Source: Ignavibacteria bacterium
Lineage (GTDB): Bacteria; Bacteroidota; Ignavibacteria; Ignavibacteriales; SURF-24
Assembly (NCBI GenBank): GCA_025612375.1
Contig: JAAXKN010000001.1
Location: 228,669-292,668, forward strand
DNA: 64,000 bases
Reading direction: 5' to 3'
Part shown: positions 19,397 to 27,676 of the stretch, in pieces
How positions within the stretch are numbered: the first letter of the stretch is position 1
How the letters are laid out: every line of letters starts with the position of its first letter
Made by a program: the position numbers and the translations under genes
The notes under the pieces: model-generated
What the model saw: the letters and a program-made list of their open reading frames with translations, nothing else
Told to the model about the DNA's origin: nothing
Databases searched by the model: none

Positions 19397-20392
19397 ATGA
19401 ACTTTACACCTTCATACATAAAACTTCATGAATCGGGAGAGCTTAATAAGCGCGCCATGTCGGCCGAAGGATCCCTGTCCTCATGCACTAGCTGTCCCAG
19501 GAACTGTCTTTCCGACAGGATAAATGACGAGCTGGGAGTGTGCCTCAGCGGCTACCTTCCGATTGTTTCATCCTATACGCCTCACTTTGGTGAGGAGCCC
19601 GTGCTCTCAGGCAGCCGCGGGGCCGGGAACATATTCTTCGGCAACTGCAATTTAAGGTGCGTATTCTGCCAGAACTACGAGATCTCGCAGAACTGGAAAA
19701 ATGAACGCAGGCACGAGGTATCCTTTGAGCGCCTGGCCTCCATTATGATAGAGCTTCAGGAAAAAAAGTGCCACAATATAGGGCTTGTATCGCCCACGCA
19801 CTTTTCGGCACAGATATTAAAATCCATTTCCATTGCGGCCCAAATGGGCCTTAGGCTGCCCATTATCTATAATACAAACGGGTACGATTCGGTTGACATG
19901 CTGAAGCTCTATGATGGTGTTGCGGATATTTACCTGCCTGACATTAAATACGGTTCGGATGAAAATGCCCGGAAGTATTCAAAAGTTGACAGGTATTTTG
20001 AAAAGGCGAAGCTTGCCGTAAAGGAAATGTTCCGCCAGGTTGGAAGCGAACTTGTTTACGACGGGGATGTTGTTGTAAGGGGGCTAATAATAAGGCACCT
20101 TGTACTTCCGAACGGCCTTTCGGAGTCGGAGGAAGTCTTCAGGTTTATTTCAAACGAGCTTAGCCCTGACGTGCACGTGTCTTTAATGTCGCAGTATTTC
20201 CCGACGAACAAGGCAGAAAAAGACATACTGATCAACAGGACGATAAGAGTGTCGGAATACGAGAAAGTGCTGGACATGATGGAAGAGTATCATCTTAAGA
20301 ACGGCTGGATTCAGGAGATGGAAAGCCAGGAAAACTACCGGCCGGAATTCATGAAAGACAGGGAAGATCCTTTTAATAACAAGAATTCATAA
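19397..20392 (+). CDS. PflX-like radical SAM protein
   Basis: The 331-aa protein carries the radical SAM cluster motif CNLRCVFCQN (about residues 78-87), preceded by an extra Cys group, SCTSCPRNC, and the GVCLSG segment. It follows the COG1313 / PflX pattern, related to pyruvate formate-lyase activating enzymes, and keeps YNTNGYDSVDMLKLYDG, DIYLPDIKYG and RHLVLPNG. The substrate is unknown. It is the only plus-strand gene between 1 and 30 kb apart from the small ORF at 26.75 kb. A bidirectional terminator follows. Confidence 0.87.
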   Translation: MNFTPSYIKLHESGELNKRAMSAEGSLSSCTSCPRNCLSDRINDELGVCLSGYLPIVSSYTPHFGEEPVLSGSRGAGNIFFGNCNLRCVFCQNYEISQNWKNERRHEVSFERLASIMIELQEKKCHNIGLVSPTHFSAQILKSISIAAQMGLRLPIIYNTNGYDSVDMLKLYDGVADIYLPDIKYGSDENARKYSKVDRYFEKAKLAVKEMFRQVGSELVYDGDVVVRGLIIRHLVLPNGLSESEEVFRFISNELSPDVHVSLMSQYFPTNKAEKDILINRTIRVSEYEKVLDMMEEYHLKNGWIQEMESQENYRPEFMKDREDPFNNKNS

Positions 20393-20419
20393 TGCTTAAT
20401 GCTGAATTATAAAAAAAGA

Positions 20420-20457
20420 AAAACCCCGGAATTGTATATAAACAAATCCGGGGTTTT
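20420..20457. terminator. Bidirectional terminator between convergent genes
   Basis: The arms AAAACCCCGGA and TCCGGGGTTTT pair perfectly and are flanked by A- and T-rich tracts. It lies between the convergent radical SAM and DUF6600-like genes. Confidence 0.85.
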
Positions 20458-20476
20458 CAATTGATGGGTAGTTAAA

Positions 20477-21829
20477 TTATCTTCTTCTTTCTCTTCCGTT
20501 TGAGCGGTCATTATTGCCCTGCTGACGGTCGTCCCTCTGGCGGTTTTCCCTCACCTGAGGTTCATTTCTTCTTTCAGGAGGCCTGTTTTCCCTTACCTGC
20601 GGAGACTGATTATTCGTAGTCTCGCGGCGCCTGTCCTGTCCATTCTGGGGCCTGTTTCCATTAGAGTTTTCATTTCTGTTGACAGGAGGATTTACATTCT
20701 GGTTACTCCCCTGTTTTTCAATGACTCGGTCCCTCTGGCGCTCTTCGTTTCCGTTCCTGTTTCCCCTGTCGGTAGGAGTCTGGTTTCCCGGGTTACGGCT
20801 GCCGTTATTTCCAGGTCTGGTGATTACTTCAGGCGTTCTGTTTTGTCCAGGATTATTCTGATTTCCCCTGTCCCTTACAACCGGGGTCTGGTCGGTTCTG
20901 CCGATACGGTTAACATCGCCGCGACTGATATTGCTGCCCATTCTGCGGTCAATTCTATTGACGTCGAGTGTAGTTCTTCTATCCGTTCTTTTGATATCGT
21001 TAGTTTTTATGTCTCTCGTTTTAGCCAGGTCCTGCTGTCTTGGGCGGAAAACTTCAACCCTGTTGTTATCCCTTGTCCTGTTGCCCAGGTCGCGGCTTCC
21101 GGACTGGACCATATCTCTCTGCTGAATATTTCTTCCGGTACGTCTTTCAACAAACTGCCTGTCGACCCCCCTGTTAATTACGCGGCCGTCCCTGTAGGCG
21201 TAATCGTTTCTATAGCGGGTATTTGAATAAAGCCTGTATTTTTCCCTGGGTGCCACGTAATAGCGGTGGACGTCGTAGCCGTCGAAGTAGCGGTAAGGCA
21301 CATAGTTCCAGCAGCTATAGGGGAAATGCCAGTCGTAATCAAAATGGATGCCTATATGTATATCAAATATTGCATAAGGCGGAAGCGGAGCCCAGCCGAT
21401 ATAATCGTCGCTGTAGCGCCATTCGACCCAGGCGGGACCCCACTGGCTGTCGGGAATCCAGATCCAGCCGTAATAGTCGTCGTAGTACCATCTTCCGTAG
21501 TGGTAAGTAGCCCAGCCGAAAGGCTCATATGAGTCCCAGTACCATCCGTCCGAAGTCCATACCCAGCGTCCTACGGTATAAGGCTGCCACATTCTGCCCG
21601 TATTATATGGATGCCAGGCGTAGACGTCGTTATCGAGCTGCATCCACTCGCCATAGGAGTTAAGGGAATTATAGAAGTAGTTAAATGTTTCCCTTTCATG
21701 GCTATAGCCGTGATAGTTCTGGGATTCATAGTTACGTGATCCGTCATCCTGGTATCCGTCATCCTGAGCTTTCAAAGGGTTAAAAGCCAGGAGCAGAATA
21801 AAAGCCGCAAAAATCATTAATTTTTTCAT
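20477..21829 (-). CDS. Secreted Trp/Tyr-rich DUF6600-like protein with disordered Arg/Asn tail
   Basis: The 450-aa protein begins with a signal peptide (MKKLMIFAAFILLLAFNPLK). About 150 residues follow with repeated GxW/YGxW units such as VGRWVWTSDGWYWDSYEPFG, YGRWYYDDYYGWIWIP and YIGWAPLPPY, as in DUF6600-type proteins. From about residue 215 on it is Arg/Asn/Gln/Pro-rich and surely disordered. I chose the ATG at 21829 because AGAGG precedes it and it opens on the signal peptide; the frame extends to 21880. It is presumably exported; the function is unknown. Confidence 0.75.
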   Translation of the reverse strand: MKKLMIFAAFILLLAFNPLKAQDDGYQDDGSRNYESQNYHGYSHERETFNYFYNSLNSYGEWMQLDNDVYAWHPYNTGRMWQPYTVGRWVWTSDGWYWDSYEPFGWATYHYGRWYYDDYYGWIWIPDSQWGPAWVEWRYSDDYIGWAPLPPYAIFDIHIGIHFDYDWHFPYSCWNYVPYRYFDGYDVHRYYVAPREKYRLYSNTRYRNDYAYRDGRVINRGVDRQFVERRTGRNIQQRDMVQSGSRDLGNRTRDNNRVEVFRPRQQDLAKTRDIKTNDIKRTDRRTTLDVNRIDRRMGSNISRGDVNRIGRTDQTPVVRDRGNQNNPGQNRTPEVITRPGNNGSRNPGNQTPTDRGNRNGNEERQRDRVIEKQGSNQNVNPPVNRNENSNGNRPQNGQDRRRETTNNQSPQVRENRPPERRNEPQVRENRQRDDRQQGNNDRSNGRERRR

Positions 21830-22039
21830 GTTAAACCTCTTTTTAAGCCTGTCCGAGTGTCCTTTTCTATGTATATGCAATGCTCATGCCAGAGAGAAAG
21901 GCCGATTTTCCTTTAATATTCAAAGGGCAGGCAATTATAAGTGTTCTTTTTAATATACACTAAACACACAGGACTGTACAAATGTTCATTTCATGAAAGA
22001 TTTTGGGACAGGGTTTTAGGAAAGGCAATAGGTCCACGG

Positions 22040-22064
22040 CTGCCGGGATCAGGCCTCCCGGCAG
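22040..22064 (-). terminator. Weak hairpin after the propeller gene
   Basis: The arms CTGCCGGGA and TCCCGGCAG pair perfectly, 62 bp past the stop at 22126. No T-run follows, so termination here is only a guess. Confidence 0.3.
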
Positions 22065-22125
22065 TGCATGGTTGAACACGATGTTCCTCTTTCTGCAATT
22101 TAATTTTGACTTTCTTGGTCACTGA

Positions 22126-24231
22126 TCACTTTACAAGCATCAGCTTTTTTGAATCCCTGAACTTTCCTGCCTGTAATGTATATATGTACATTCCGCTTGG
22201 AAGACCGGAGGCGTTAAACTTTAGAGTGTGACTTCCTGCAGTCAAGAAATCATTTACAAGTGTTGTTACTTCTCTTCCAAGCAGATCGAAAACGATGAGT
22301 TTTACGAGGCTGTTTTCTGGAATCGAGTAAGAAATAGTTGTCGTCGGGTTAAACGGGTTCGGATAATTCTGTTTAAGAGAATAGTTTTCAGGCTGTCTGA
22401 TATCAATTCCACTGACCTCTGAAAGGACGACTCCTCCCTCCCTAAAAACAGAAAGCCCTCCATATCCGGCAATCCATAAATTCCCCCGGGGATCTGCTTC
22501 CAGTGCAGTAACGCCGTCGAACTTAATGTCAGAATTTGCTGAGGAGTAGACTGTATAATTATTTCCATCAAACTTAATAACGCCGCGATTATTCCCAATC
22601 ATCCATTTATTTCCCTTGCTGTCAATGGCAATTGAAGTAATAAAGTTATCAGGGATAGCTGAATTGGATTTATTGAAAATAGTCCAGTTCTTCCCGTCAA
22701 ATTTAACTAGTCCGCCTCCCGATGTACCGATCCATTTATTTCCCTGTTCATCAACAGCAAGACCATGAATGCTTCTTAAAGAGGGTTCCTCCCCCGGGAT
22801 TAAATACGAGGTAAATGTCTGTCCGTCGAATTTCACAAGTCCGGCGTTATCAGTACCGATCCAGATAGTGTCTGATTTATCGAAAACAATAATATTTACC
22901 CTGCTCCTGGGAAAAGCAGAATTGCGTTCATAATATTGAGTCCATGTCTTTCCGTCATATTTTACAAGTCCCTTAAAATCAGTTCCTATCCATTTATTCC
23001 CCTTCCTGTCGACTGCAACCGACATAACTAAGTAATCAGGCATGCCGGAATTAGACGGGTTATAAAATGTCCATGTGGTGTCATTGAATTTAGCAATTCC
23101 ATCCAAAGTAGCCACCCATTTATTGCCTTCCTGGTCCACGGCCATAGAAATAGAAGTTAAATTTTTGGGGTAATGGATCCATTCCTTGCCGTCGAATTTT
23201 ACAATTCCCATGGCATCAGTACAGAACCATTTGACTCCCATAGAATCTGTACAGATGGCTCTTATATAGGAATGGGGCAATGCGGAGTTAGTAGTAATGT
23301 ACGGGGACCAGGTTTGTCCGTCGTATTTAACCAGTGATCCGAGATCAGTTCCGATCCATTTGTTGCCCTGTGGGTCTATGGCTATATCAGTAACATAATT
23401 ATCCGGCAAGCCGGAATTAGAGTCATTAAAAACTGTCCATGTAGTATCATTAAACTTTACAAGACCGGCTCCCAGAACTCCAATCCATTTATTCCAGCTT
23501 TGGTCAACAGCTATATGGTACTCGGTGTGGTCTGCAAACGGGAGGCCGGAATTGCGGTAAGAAAAAAGAGTTTTAATACCACCATCAACTTTAACAATCC
23601 CATCATTTGATCCGACCCATTTAACTCCTTTCTTATCTATAGCAATTGAGCTGATAGAGTTAGCTATGCTGTCAGAAGACCAGTTCTCCCCGTCAAATTT
23701 TACAAGTTTTCCGTAAGCCGTTCCGATCCATAAAATCCCCTGCTGGTCGACCAGGACCTTAGTAACAAAGTTATCGGGTAATCCAGAATTGGATTTGTTA
23801 AAAATTGTCCAGCTCTGGCCGTCGAATTTTGCAAGTCCGGAGCTTTTCATTCCAATCCACTTATTCCCCTTTTGGTCAACCGCAACAGATGTAATCATGC
23901 TGTCGGGCAAGGGGGAATTCAGGTGATCAAACTTCATCCAAGTTTGTCCGTCAAATTTCATAAGGCCCTCACTATAAACTCCGATCCATTTGACCTTCTG
24001 GGAATCGACAGCAATTGAAGTGATACATTTGCCAGGGAGGAAATACTCCTTTTGCCCGTCAAATCTGTTCAGTTTTGTTAACATATTAGCCGTTCCAATC
24101 CAGAGATACTCATTTTCAAAAGCCTGAGCCTCCACTCTGCCCCGGGAATAAAAGTGCATCCATTCCGGATTTTGTGCAAATAAAAGAGAAGAAAGTAAAA
24201 CAAGAGCTGAAAGAAGTTTTAGAATTTTCAC
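22126..24231 (-). CDS. Secreted Reg_prop beta-propeller protein with T9SS sorting domain
   Basis: The 701-aa protein has a short signal peptide and about 13 propeller repeats of some 43 residues, pattern GNKWIGTxxxGLVKFDGxxW followed by TxFNxSNSGLPDNxV. The last 80 residues are a type IX secretion sorting domain (QNYPNPFNPTTTISYSIPEN, DLLGREVTTLVND, LPSGMYIYTLQAGKFRDSKK). It is predicted to be exported and surface-attached or released. No membrane or signalling domain is present, unlike the propeller kinases. The start is GTG at 24231, about 98 bp after a close paralogue. Confidence 0.88.
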   Translation of the reverse strand: MKILKLLSALVLLSSLLFAQNPEWMHFYSRGRVEAQAFENEYLWIGTANMLTKLNRFDGQKEYFLPGKCITSIAVDSQKVKWIGVYSEGLMKFDGQTWMKFDHLNSPLPDSMITSVAVDQKGNKWIGMKSSGLAKFDGQSWTIFNKSNSGLPDNFVTKVLVDQQGILWIGTAYGKLVKFDGENWSSDSIANSISSIAIDKKGVKWVGSNDGIVKVDGGIKTLFSYRNSGLPFADHTEYHIAVDQSWNKWIGVLGAGLVKFNDTTWTVFNDSNSGLPDNYVTDIAIDPQGNKWIGTDLGSLVKYDGQTWSPYITTNSALPHSYIRAICTDSMGVKWFCTDAMGIVKFDGKEWIHYPKNLTSISMAVDQEGNKWVATLDGIAKFNDTTWTFYNPSNSGMPDYLVMSVAVDRKGNKWIGTDFKGLVKYDGKTWTQYYERNSAFPRSRVNIIVFDKSDTIWIGTDNAGLVKFDGQTFTSYLIPGEEPSLRSIHGLAVDEQGNKWIGTSGGGLVKFDGKNWTIFNKSNSAIPDNFITSIAIDSKGNKWMIGNNRGVIKFDGNNYTVYSSANSDIKFDGVTALEADPRGNLWIAGYGGLSVFREGGVVLSEVSGIDIRQPENYSLKQNYPNPFNPTTTISYSIPENSLVKLIVFDLLGREVTTLVNDFLTAGSHTLKFNASGLPSGMYIYTLQAGKFRDSKKLMLVK
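22158..22220. repeat. 63-bp exact repeat, copy 1 (T9SS domain coding)
   Basis: This segment is base-for-base identical to 24362-24424. Both encode the FKDSK-proximal ASGLPSGMYIYTLQAGKF part of the sorting domain, while the propeller parts of the two genes differ. Confidence 0.9.
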
Positions 24232-24329
24232 GATTTACCCCAATAATATTATTCAAATAGAGCAAGGAAACACAGCGGTTTTCCAGGAAAATATTTATTA
24301 AAGAATTACCTTTAGCCTGCCTGACAAAT

Positions 24330-26462
24330 TTACTTAACAAGAAGCAGCTTCTTTGAATCTTTGAACTTTCCTGCCTGTAATGTATATATGTACATTCCGC
24401 TTGGAAGACCGGAGGCGTTAAACTGAACATGGTAAGTGCCCGGACCCTGTTCCCTGTCCACCAGGGCTGCCACTTCACGCCCAAGCATGTCAAAGACTCT
24501 CAGATTAACTTTAGATTGTACTGCCAGGTTGTAGCTGATAGCTGTAGAAGGATTAAACGGGTTCGGATAATTCTGACTTAAGCTGAAGGCCCCGGGGTTA
24601 TTAAGAATATTATTATTAACATTCACCAGTATCGAACCATCTTCAGATAAGCTAATGCCTTCTTCATTGAAAACAGAGACGCCGATATCGGTGGCAAGCC
24701 ACCAATTGTCCATTGAATCTTTTGCCATGCATCTAATCCTGTCGGATAATATGCCGGAGTTCCGGGTATTATAAACCTTCCAGTTCACTCCGTCAAACTT
24801 AATAAGCCCGTCGTCACTGGCGATCCAGATATTTCCCTTTGCGTCAGTTTGAACAGAGTTGATCAGATCGCTTGGCAAGCCGGAATTGGCCCGGCTCAAG
24901 AGACTGAAGTTTTGACCGTCATACTTTGCCAGACCGGTATTACATATTCCGACCCATGTATCACCAAATTTGTCGAATGCAACAGAGGAAATTTGGCCGC
25001 TCGGAATATCAGAATTTTTGGTATCAATCACCCTGAAGTTCTCTCCGTTTATTACGGCAATTCCCCCTGGAGTTCCCACCCAAAGGTTTCCACTAGGATC
25101 GGGTTTAATAAGTGTAATATTGTTATCAGGCAGCCTGGAATTTGATGTATTAAAAACAGTGAAGTTGTTCCCGTCCAATTTTAAGAGCCCCTCAGGAGTT
25201 CCTATCCACAGATTGCGCTCTTTGTCAAATACGAGCCTGTTTATCTTATTACTGCTTATACCATACTTCAAAAGATATTGTAATGTTTTAGTACCATTTC
25301 CATATCTTAAAAGCCCATAGTTTGTACCTATCCACAAGTTACCATCATCCGCTGAGGCAATGGAGTTAATAGAATTACTTGTAACATTATGCGGATACCA
25401 GCATTTGCCGTCGAATTGAACGAGGTTGCTGTAAGGTCCGTCCACGAGCCCAAACCATATGTCGCCTTTCCGGTCGGCCTCCATGGACTGGATTTCGCTT
25501 TCAGGCAGCCCGGAGTTAGAGGGATTAAAGGCAGTCCAGTTTTCTCCGTCGTATTTATACAATCCCCCGTAGAACACAACCCATAAGTTATCCTGCGGGT
25601 CTGCGGAAGTTGAGGTAACGAAAGCAATCGGGCTATTAACTTTCAGGCTATCCCATTGACATGAGGCGGAGTCGTTGAACTTAAAGAGCCCGAAATTAGT
25701 GCCTATCCACTTATTATTCTTTTGATCGACGCTTATTGATGTAACAGACTTAAAAGGTTCTAACTTAGAGACTAAATATTTTGTCCAGGTATTTCCGTCA
25801 AATTTCACGAGTGTGCTCACACTTCCGATCCACACGTTTCCTTTCAGGTCTACAGTCATAGAATTGATATAATTATTAGGGATTCCGGCCTTTGAGAGGT
25901 CATAATTTTTCCAGCTCACACCGTCAAATTTTGAGAGTCCTTTATAGGAGCATCCTATCCAGACATTTCCCTCCTGGTCGATTTCAATTTCTTCAAATTT
26001 ATTTGATATTATGCCGGAATTAGAGGTATCAAAGACCGTCCATTTAGAGCCGTCGAACTTTATGAGGCCGGTACCCCAGGAAGGGATCCAAATATTTCCC
26101 TTTTTGTCGGTAAGTATGGTCTGTGCACCATTTTGAGGCAAGCCTGAGTTGGAGGGATGATATTCCGTCCAGTTTTGCCCGTCGTATTTGATGAGGCCGT
26201 GGGAAGCCGTTCCGATCCACTTGTTGTTATTAATATCTACAGCAACTGAAGTAATATCCAGGCCAACCAGGAAATATTCCTTTGCTCCTGTATGCATGTC
26301 GATTTTGGCCAGGTAATTTCTTGTAGCCACCCATGTGTACTGTCCTTCAAAAGCCAGAGACATTATTTCAGACTGTTTGAGATAATTAAAAAACTGTTTT
26401 GTCTGGCCGAAGACCAGGTTAGATAAAATGAGCAAGAGTGAAAAGGCTTTAAAAAGGTTCAT
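24330..26462 (-). CDS. Secreted Reg_prop beta-propeller protein with T9SS sorting domain (paralogue)
   Basis: This 710-aa tandem paralogue of the downstream gene has a signal peptide (MNLFKAFSLLLILSNLVFG), about 13 propeller repeats (GNVWIGxxxKGLSKFDGVSW type) and a terminal sorting domain (SLSQNYPNPFNPSTAISYNL, DMLGREVAALVD, LPSGMYIYTLQAGKFKDSKK). The ATG at 26462 opens directly on the signal peptide; the open frame reaches 26531 but the added residues are not signal-like. The two genes probably arose by duplication and are probably co-transcribed. Confidence 0.88.
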   Translation of the reverse strand: MNLFKAFSLLLILSNLVFGQTKQFFNYLKQSEIMSLAFEGQYTWVATRNYLAKIDMHTGAKEYFLVGLDITSVAVDINNNKWIGTASHGLIKYDGQNWTEYHPSNSGLPQNGAQTILTDKKGNIWIPSWGTGLIKFDGSKWTVFDTSNSGIISNKFEEIEIDQEGNVWIGCSYKGLSKFDGVSWKNYDLSKAGIPNNYINSMTVDLKGNVWIGSVSTLVKFDGNTWTKYLVSKLEPFKSVTSISVDQKNNKWIGTNFGLFKFNDSASCQWDSLKVNSPIAFVTSTSADPQDNLWVVFYGGLYKYDGENWTAFNPSNSGLPESEIQSMEADRKGDIWFGLVDGPYSNLVQFDGKCWYPHNVTSNSINSIASADDGNLWIGTNYGLLRYGNGTKTLQYLLKYGISSNKINRLVFDKERNLWIGTPEGLLKLDGNNFTVFNTSNSRLPDNNITLIKPDPSGNLWVGTPGGIAVINGENFRVIDTKNSDIPSGQISSVAFDKFGDTWVGICNTGLAKYDGQNFSLLSRANSGLPSDLINSVQTDAKGNIWIASDDGLIKFDGVNWKVYNTRNSGILSDRIRCMAKDSMDNWWLATDIGVSVFNEEGISLSEDGSILVNVNNNILNNPGAFSLSQNYPNPFNPSTAISYNLAVQSKVNLRVFDMLGREVAALVDREQGPGTYHVQFNASGLPSGMYIYTLQAGKFKDSKKLLLVK
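24362..24424. repeat. 63-bp exact repeat, copy 2 (T9SS domain coding)
   Basis: Identical to 22158-22220 over all 63 bases, which suggests recent gene conversion or module shuffling of the sorting domain. Confidence 0.9.
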
Positions 26463-26752
26463 TGTGTGCACCCCGTATTGTTCGATAAAAGCGAATCCAA
26501 AGGGCAAAAATGACAGGTCTGCAAAACTCAATATTCAACGTTAGGAATTTCCACAGGAAAAATCAAACTGTTTTTCGGTTATTTCTTTGCCTGAGGGCAC
26601 AGCCCCGGGAAAAATACTTTGAGTGAAGGCGGGCTAAAGACAGGACTCAAAAAAAAATTTTTAAATTTTTTCAGAAATTTTTCCGAAAACGGCTTCCGTC
26701 ACCATATATATATGTATAGGCTCACAATTTTACGGGGGGAATTAAACCGGCG

Positions 26753-26905
26753 ATGACAAAAGAAAAACGAAAGCGCAAGCCTCTTACAGACACTGAACTA
26801 AGACAGAGGTTAAAAGAGCTCCAGAAGGAGAACGAGTACCTGAGGACGTACATGGATATTTTCAGGACACAGCTGATGGCAGAGCTCAGGAAACCGACGA
26901 TATAG
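26753..26905 (+). CDS. 50-aa basic/leucine-zipper miniprotein (putative)
   Basis: A 50-codon ORF starts at ATG 26753 and ends with TAG at 26905. It opens with a basic block (KEKRKRKP) and continues as a heptad helix with core positions L16, L20, L23, N27, L30, M34, F37. The single Asn at a core position is a hallmark of parallel dimeric zippers. A GGGGGGA tract lies about 14 bases upstream, too far for an ideal ribosome site. It could be a small DNA-binding dimer, or a relic of an IS3-type OrfA, whose C-terminus also has KEN...L zippers. Confidence 0.5.
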   Translation: MTKEKRKRKPLTDTELRQRLKELQKENEYLRTYMDIFRTQLMAELRKPTI

Positions 26906-26919
26906 AATATTCAGACACA

Positions 26920-26961
26920 AGATCTATTCAAAGAGATCTATTCAAAGAGATCTCTTCAAAG
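26920..26961. repeat. Three tandem 14-bp repeats
   Basis: AGATCTATTCAAAG occurs twice exactly (26920-26933, 26934-26947), followed by AGATCTCTTCAAAG (26948-26961), with no spacers. Each unit contains a BglII-like AGATCT palindrome. It lies 15 bp downstream of the 50-aa ORF. Confidence 0.9.
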
Positions 26962-27112
26962 CAATTTGAATTTCCTTTATGGTAAAGCCGGCAATACCGG
27001 AAACCTAATACTCCGGTTTATCTAGAATGGCATTCCAATCACCAAATTTCACGACAAAAAGATTTAGCAAAATAAAAATTTTATTATTTCGGCTGACCGT
27101 TTTAAAATAAAA

Positions 27113-27140
27113 ACAGCCGGTAATGTTTGTTACCGGCTGT
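27113..27140 (-). terminator. Terminator of tRNA-Gln
   Basis: The arms ACAGCCGGTAA and TTACCGGCTGT pair perfectly and are followed on the minus strand by TTTTATTTTAA. It begins 7 bp after the tRNA 3' end. Confidence 0.9.
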
Positions 27141-27147
27141 AAGATTG

Positions 27148-27220
27148 CTGCCCCGCCAGGGCTCGAACCTGGACTTTTCTGATCCAGAGTCAGACGTGTT
27201 GCCAATTACACCACAGGGCA
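27148..27220 (-). tRNA. tRNA-Gln (anticodon CTG)
   Basis: The cloverleaf is complete on the minus strand: acceptor TGCCCTG/CGGGGCA, D stem GTGT/ACAC, anticodon stem TCTGA/TCAGA with loop CTCTGGA (anticodon CTG), T stem CCAGG/CCTGG with TTCGAGC loop, discriminator G. CCA is not encoded. It reads codon CAG. Its own promoter and terminator can be seen on either side, so it is a single-gene unit. Confidence 0.95.
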
Positions 27221-27232
27221 ATTGTGTCTACA

Positions 27233-27260
27233 AATATAATAAAAGTTCTTAGTAAATCAA
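27233..27260 (-). promoter_or_regulatory. Promoter of tRNA-Gln
   Basis: On the minus strand, TTGATT (27255-27260) and TATATT (27233-27238) are 16 bp apart. The -10 box ends 12 bp before the mature 5' end. Confidence 0.7.
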
Positions 27261-27378
27261 AAGAATTTTATGCGGGATTTTTTCATTTTTTAAGATAAAA
27301 TTATGCATTTTTTTTGTGATCCTTCTCTCAAAAAATGCTTCAGCTTGTTTTCCTTTTCTTTTCTTACTGATTTGGTGC

Positions 27379-27407
27379 TTGACAGTTCTATAAAGACTTC
27401 ATATCTT
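27379..27407 (+). promoter_or_regulatory. Consensus promoter in an otherwise empty intergenic region
   Basis: A perfect -35 box TTGACA (27379-27384) and TATCTT (27402-27407) are separated by 17 bp on the plus strand, preceded by a T/C-rich stretch. No annotated gene lies downstream on this strand before the terminator at 27608. Confidence 0.65.
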
Positions 27408-27413
27408 ATAGTT

Positions 27414-27646
27414 GTAAGGCATCCGGAGCCTTGCTGTTGAAATTGATATCACTTTCAACATTTAATTCCTTAATATTAGTTTTCTTTCACTAGTATGGAG
27501 GGAATGAATGGTAGAAGAAAAGGCAGAAAAACATATTGATTAGTTTTTTACCGGTCAGCAAAGGCTAAGCCGGTTGAAAAAGTAATTCAAATATTAGATA
27601 ATTTATGCTGGAGAAGCCTTAAAAAAGCTTCTCCAGATTTTATTTT
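27414..27646 (+). ncRNA. Candidate structured small RNA (about 230 nt), possibly with a micro-ORF
   Basis: The stretch fills most of the 456-bp gap between tRNA-Gln and the next minus-strand gene. It begins just after a consensus promoter. It contains hairpins at 27416-27432 (AAGGC/GCCTT), 27435-27460 (TGTTGAAA/TTTCAACA, 8 bp perfect) and 27550-27574 (ACCGG/CCGGT with inner AGC/GCT). It ends in a strong intrinsic terminator. An 11-codon ORF (27508-27543, MVEEKAEKHID) has GGAGGG at 5-6 bases spacing. I recognise no known family: it does not look like SRP RNA, tmRNA, RNase P or a clear 6S RNA. No expression evidence is available. Confidence 0.5.
27608..27646 (+). terminator. Strong intrinsic terminator, plus strand
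   Basis: A ten-base perfect stem, CTGGAGAAGC/GCTTCTCCAG, with a nine-base loop is followed by ATTTTATTTT. The T-rich tail exists only in the plus direction, so it cannot serve the minus-strand gene at 27677. Confidence 0.8.
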
Positions 27647-27676
27647 AAAGCCTCTAAAAAACTTATACTTCAATTT

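Noticed and set aside
20843-21226. Plus-strand frame of 127 codons
   Set aside because: Antisense to the low-complexity tail of the DUF6600-like gene; composition is explained by that.
22126-26462. Regular repeats of about 130 bp, at first sight like a repeat array
   Set aside because: They are propeller blades coded in two genes and are too diverged for CRISPR or satellite DNA.
26920-26961. CRISPR array
   Set aside because: Units are 14 bp and directly adjacent, with no spacers and no cas genes.
27005-27205. Minus-strand frame of 66 codons
   Set aside because: Runs through the tRNA-Gln gene and its terminator.
27148-27220. tRNA-Gln as an integration site for a genomic island
   Set aside because: No integrase gene and no repeat of the tRNA 3' end was found in the neighbourhood.
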